From: Planctomycetota bacterium
GTDB lineage: Bacteria; Planctomycetota; B15-G4
Reading direction: 5' to 3'
Assembly: GCA_021604805.1 (NCBI GenBank)
Contig: BQJR01000003.1
Coordinates: 310,001 to 374,000, forward strand
DNA length: 64,000 nt
Shown: in pieces, positions 61,212 through 64,000 of the stretch
Layout of the letters: each line of letters begins with the position of its first letter
Numbering within the stretch: the first letter of the stretch is position 1
Program-made: the position numbers and the translations under genes
The notes under the pieces: model-generated
What the model saw: only the letters and a program-made list of their open reading frames with translations
Database searches by the model: none
What the model was told of the DNA's origin: nothing

Positions 61212-62693
61212 ATGTCCGCCGCGCGCCTCTGCCTCCTCGTCGGCCTGCTCACGCTCGCGTGCGCCGAGCCTCCCGCGACGCCGCCACGCCCGAACGTGTT
61301 GCTCGTGGTGCTCGACACGCTGCGCACCGATCACCTCTCGGCCTACGGCTACGAGCCCGTGGTCACGCGCAACCTCGACGAGTTCGCCGCACAGGGTGTG
61401 CTCTTCGAAGACTGCCTCGCGCAGGCCTCGTGGACCATGCCCTCGATGATCTCGCTGATGACGGGGCAGCCGTTGTTCCAGTCGATCTACCGCATCCCGA
61501 GCGAGGTTCCGGTGATCGCGGAACACTTTGCGGCGGGCGGCTACCGCACAGGCGCCTTCGTGGCGAACTCGTTGGTGGGCAGCGAAGCGGGCTTCGATCG
61601 CGGCGTGACGCAGTTCCAAGCGCGCGAGAAGTTGCATCGGCAGTGGGATTGGCGCGACGTCATCACGCGTGGCCTCAACTTCATCGACGACGAGCCGGCG
61701 CTCGCCCCACACGACAGCATCCCCGCCGACGTGGCGAACGCCCTCAGCGACAAGCCCCGCTCGCAAGCCGACCACCACGAACCTTTCTTCCTGTGGCTGC
61801 ACTTCCTCGACACGCACTCGCCCTACGAGCCCAAGCGCAAGGACCCCGAACGCCCGGTGAACGAAGTGCTCGGCGTGCACGATCTGGCCACGGCGCGCGC
61901 GCTGCTCGAGTCGCTCCCCGACGACGAAGCCGCCGAGCTCTACCACCAACTCCCCGAGCTCGCGGACAGCGTGCAGCGCTACGACGCCGAGCTGCGTCAA
62001 CTCGACGCCGCCTTGGGTTACCTCTTCCGTGCGCTGCACGAACGCGGCCTCGACGAGAACACCTACGTGCTCGTCGCCGCGGATCACGGCGAGACGCTCT
62101 TCCGTCGTCGGCAACATCCCGATCGCCTGCAGGTGCTCGCCGAAGTGCGCGCCGACAGGGGCGAGAGTTTGCGTCTCTCCGACCGCCTCAAGATGGAACA
62201 CGACGGTTGGCTCTACGACGAGCTCGTGCGCACGCCGCTGATCCTGCGCGGCCCCGACCTGCCCCGCGGCCGGCGCGTGGACAGCTTGGTCACGAACCTG
62301 GACATCTTGCCCACGCTGCTCGGGCTCGCCGGTCTGCCGGTGCCGCGCACCCCCGGCCGCGATCTCGCTCCCGCCTTGCGCGGCGACACTCCGGTGCAGG
62401 CCGCCGAGTTCGCCGTGAGCGCCTGCGGCGGCGCCATGGCCGCGCGCACGCCCGAGGGCCGCAAAGTGGTGCTCTATTCCGAGCGACTGAAACGGCGTCA
62501 CCAGTTGGTCGACGAGCTCTTCGACCTGCGGAGCGACCCCCTCGAACTGCAACCACTCGCGCTCGACGAGGCAGCCAATCGGCTCGCAGAGCGTCTCAGG
62601 GCCGCCGCCGAGGCCGATCCGTTTCAGAGCTTCTACAGCGCCCCCGACGACGACACCCTGCAAGCGCTGCGCGAGCTCGGCTACGTGCGCTGA
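61212..62693 (+). CDS. Sulfatase-family lipoprotein lacking the formylglycine residue
   Basis: 493 residues. Lipobox LLTLAC at Cys17. The alkaline-phosphatase-superfamily fold is clear: metal site PNVLLVVLDTLRTDHLSAYGY, LHFLDTHSPYEP and DHGETL with the following metal-binding lysine and His. The usual CxPxR (or SxPxR) active-site motif is instead WTMPSMISLMTG, with Thr75 at the nucleophile position and Met where Arg belongs. A Thr nucleophile is used by phosphoethanolamine and phosphoglycerol transferases and by some non-formylglycine hydrolases, so the activity may be a transfer or phosphatase/phosphodiesterase reaction rather than sulfate ester cleavage. Confidence 0.8.
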   Translation: MSAARLCLLVGLLTLACAEPPATPPRPNVLLVVLDTLRTDHLSAYGYEPVVTRNLDEFAAQGVLFEDCLAQASWTMPSMISLMTGQPLFQSIYRIPSEVPVIAEHFAAGGYRTGAFVANSLVGSEAGFDRGVTQFQAREKLHRQWDWRDVITRGLNFIDDEPALAPHDSIPADVANALSDKPRSQADHHEPFFLWLHFLDTHSPYEPKRKDPERPVNEVLGVHDLATARALLESLPDDEAAELYHQLPELADSVQRYDAELRQLDAALGYLFRALHERGLDENTYVLVAADHGETLFRRRQHPDRLQVLAEVRADRGESLRLSDRLKMEHDGWLYDELVRTPLILRGPDLPRGRRVDSLVTNLDILPTLLGLAGLPVPRTPGRDLAPALRGDTPVQAAEFAVSACGGAMAARTPEGRKVVLYSERLKRRHQLVDELFDLRSDPLELQPLALDEAANRLAERLRAAAEADPFQSFYSAPDDDTLQALRELGYVR

Positions 62694-62801
62694 GCAGCTG
62701 ACGGTTTCGTCATTGGAGCGCACCCTGCGATCTTCATAATGGATCCCCGCGCGCGCGACGCTCCCCGTCCGCGCCCATAATCTCCCACGAGTTCAGCGTT
62801 C

Positions 62802-63788
62802 ATGAGCACCACCGAGCTTCCCGAGCCCACGTCCGGCAAGCCCACCCAGGCGCCGACCTCCACGCCTTCCGACACGCCTACTGAGGCGGGCGAAGCGGCG
62901 AACGCAACAGGCGCGGCGAAGGCGGCCACGAGCGGCCCCCTGCGCGTGCGCCTCGCCGACTTCGAGAAGCGTCACATGGCGGGTGCAGGCAACTGGCTGT
63001 ACGAGATCCCGTGGCAAGGCGGCAAGGCCGTGCTCAAGGTGTACTTCGGCAGCCGCAACCCGCTGCTCCACGTGCGCAAGACGATTAGCAACGCGATCTT
63101 CTCCGGCCGCAGCTCGCACATGCCGCGCGCGCGTTGCCAGATCGAGAAGGAGTGCCTGGAGACGTGGTCGAAGCACGGCTTCGAGATCTTCGGCTACCAC
63201 CCCGACGTCATCTTCGAAGACCTTCCCGAAGGCGGCTACCTGCTCTTCGACTTCACCACCGGCACGCACTTCCGCGAGTACTACAAAGACACGTCGATCC
63301 CGATCGACGAGCGCATGGCCACCTGGCGGCGCTTCCTCAAGATCTGGCATCGGCGTCACGCGCTCGCGGTGCAACACAACGAGCCGCGCCTGATCCACGA
63401 GAACGGCGACGTGAAGCACGTGCTCATCCAAGGCGAAGGCGAAGACCAACACTTCGTGTCCTTCGACTTCGAGATCATCTTCCGCTCGCGCGACCTGCGC
63501 GACCAGGTCGGGCGCGAGATCCTGGCCTACCTGCGCTCGTGCGGGAAGTTCTTCGGCGAAGAGATCTACCAGGTGATGCTCGCCGAAACCGTGAAGCACT
63601 ACCCCGACCCGTCGATGCTGGTGGCGGCTTGGGAACACGGCTGGCGCAACCGCAACCCGCTGATCCGTTTCGCGCGCGTGCTCGACCGCGCGCTGCGCCC
63701 CGGCAAGCGCAAGCGCTTCAGCAAGTACAGCGTGGCCGCGGAACTGAAGCAGAAGCTCGACGCGGCCTCGCTCACGAACCCGAGTTGA
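62802..63788 (+). CDS. Kinase-fold protein, LPS-kinase (InaA/KdkA)-like, atypical
   Basis: 328 residues; the first 45 are Thr/Ser/Pro/Ala-rich linker. The core opens with GAGNWLYEIPWQGGKAVLKVYFGSR, where Lys near residue 79 matches the ATP-binding VAIK lysine. The catalytic loop reads LIHENGDVKHVLI and the metal-binding motif is DFE, so the Asp is retained but the HxDxxxxN Asn is missing. This suggests a divergent lipopolysaccharide or sugar kinase, possibly with weak or no activity. ATG 62802; two CATAAT-like boxes lie upstream at 62735-62740 and 62776-62781. The next kinase gene follows 10 bases later. Confidence 0.7.
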   Translation: MSTTELPEPTSGKPTQAPTSTPSDTPTEAGEAANATGAAKAATSGPLRVRLADFEKRHMAGAGNWLYEIPWQGGKAVLKVYFGSRNPLLHVRKTISNAIFSGRSSHMPRARCQIEKECLETWSKHGFEIFGYHPDVIFEDLPEGGYLLFDFTTGTHFREYYKDTSIPIDERMATWRRFLKIWHRRHALAVQHNEPRLIHENGDVKHVLIQGEGEDQHFVSFDFEIIFRSRDLRDQVGREILAYLRSCGKFFGEEIYQVMLAETVKHYPDPSMLVAAWEHGWRNRNPLIRFARVLDRALRPGKRKRFSKYSVAAELKQKLDAASLTNPS

Positions 63789-63798
63789 CCGCGCCTCC

Positions 63799-64000
63799 GT
63801 GAGCAGCAGCGAAGGCAATCGCGTCTGGCGCGTGGAGTCGGCCAAGGGTCCGCTGGCGCTCAAACGTTACGCCATGCGCAACTCCCCCGTCGCCGACGCC
63901 GTGCGCTCCACGCTCACTTGGTTGTGGCGTCGCAAGTCCTCGCCCACGGCACGCGGGCGTCGACACGCGGAGTTCACGCTGCTACGCCACTGGCGACAGC
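63799..64000 (+). CDS. Kinase-fold protein, LPS-kinase (InaA)-like, N-terminal fragment
   Basis: Only about 67 residues are inside the window; the gene continues past the right edge. A GTG at 63799 starts VSSSEGNRVWRVESAKGPLALKRYAM, a typical kinase beta strand 2-3 hairpin with the ATP-binding Lys in LALK. It lies 10 bases after the related gene. The catalytic loop is not visible. The tandem arrangement suggests a lipopolysaccharide-core or capsule modification cassette. Confidence 0.6.
   Translation, partial: MSSSEGNRVWRVESAKGPLALKRYAMRNSPVADAVRSTLTWLWRRKSSPTARGRRHAEFTLLRHWRQ

Overview
The window is very GC-rich, densely coded chromosomal DNA with no rRNA, tRNA, CRISPR array, transposase or prophage that I can see. 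Gene content points to the Planctomycetota, probably a deep-branching lineage. The evidence is a planctomycete-type EutN pentamer/class II aldolase locus, a Rhodopirellula/Verrucomicrobium-like ECF sigma factor facing a WD40-like Ser/Thr kinase, LruC-domain surface proteins, many lipoproteins and an atypical sulfatase. Every CDS was placed by reading frame, start context and recognisable motifs. No gap between the called genes exceeds about 250 bases.

Layout. 1-700: nrfH and the start of nrfA (nitrite ammonification). 921-2304: a MoaD-like protein coupled to a BNR-repeat protein. 2433-5501: a SurA-like foldase, then three BMC-P (EutN/CcmL) shell proteins and a class II aldolase, a partial microcompartment locus. 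5533-10055: secreted carboxypeptidase-regulatory-like paralogues, a DUF4184 membrane protein and a parallel beta-helix protein. 10177-17472: phosphoglucose isomerase, a divergent RND pump, pyrroline-5-carboxylate dehydrogenase and a solute-binding lipoprotein. 17721-27846: a large zinc protease, a GT-C-like membrane enzyme, two cyclophilins, a membrane MutS-like ATPase and a matrixin-like protease. 27913-31127: a small membrane protein, a heptosyltransferase-like GT9, a CoA-binding protein and a zinc alcohol dehydrogenase.

31188-39377 is a strand-coherent block of two coiled-coil secreted proteins, three LruC proteins and a triple-BON protein. 39399-43247: anti-sigma/sigma pair and a hybrid histidine kinase. 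43255-49004: MATE pump, SDR, CrcB fluoride channel and an overlapping aquaporin-arsC-acyl-CoA synthetase operon. 49040-57451: toroid protein, STPK, sigma factor, lipoprotein and TIG-like secreted protein. 57659-61166 is the most unusual part: five mutually similar small lipoproteins joined to each other and to a Rieske oxygenase by 1-4 base start/stop overlaps. 61212-64000: a sulfatase-like lipoprotein lacking the formylglycine Cys/Ser, and two LPS-kinase-like proteins, the second cut by the window end.

Two themes cross the region. Many proteins are exported, surface or lipid-anchored. At least nine unlinked genes carry a TAnnnT hexamer ending 6-10 bases before the start codon and lack a Shine-Dalgarno sequence, which suggests leaderless or near-leaderless transcripts.
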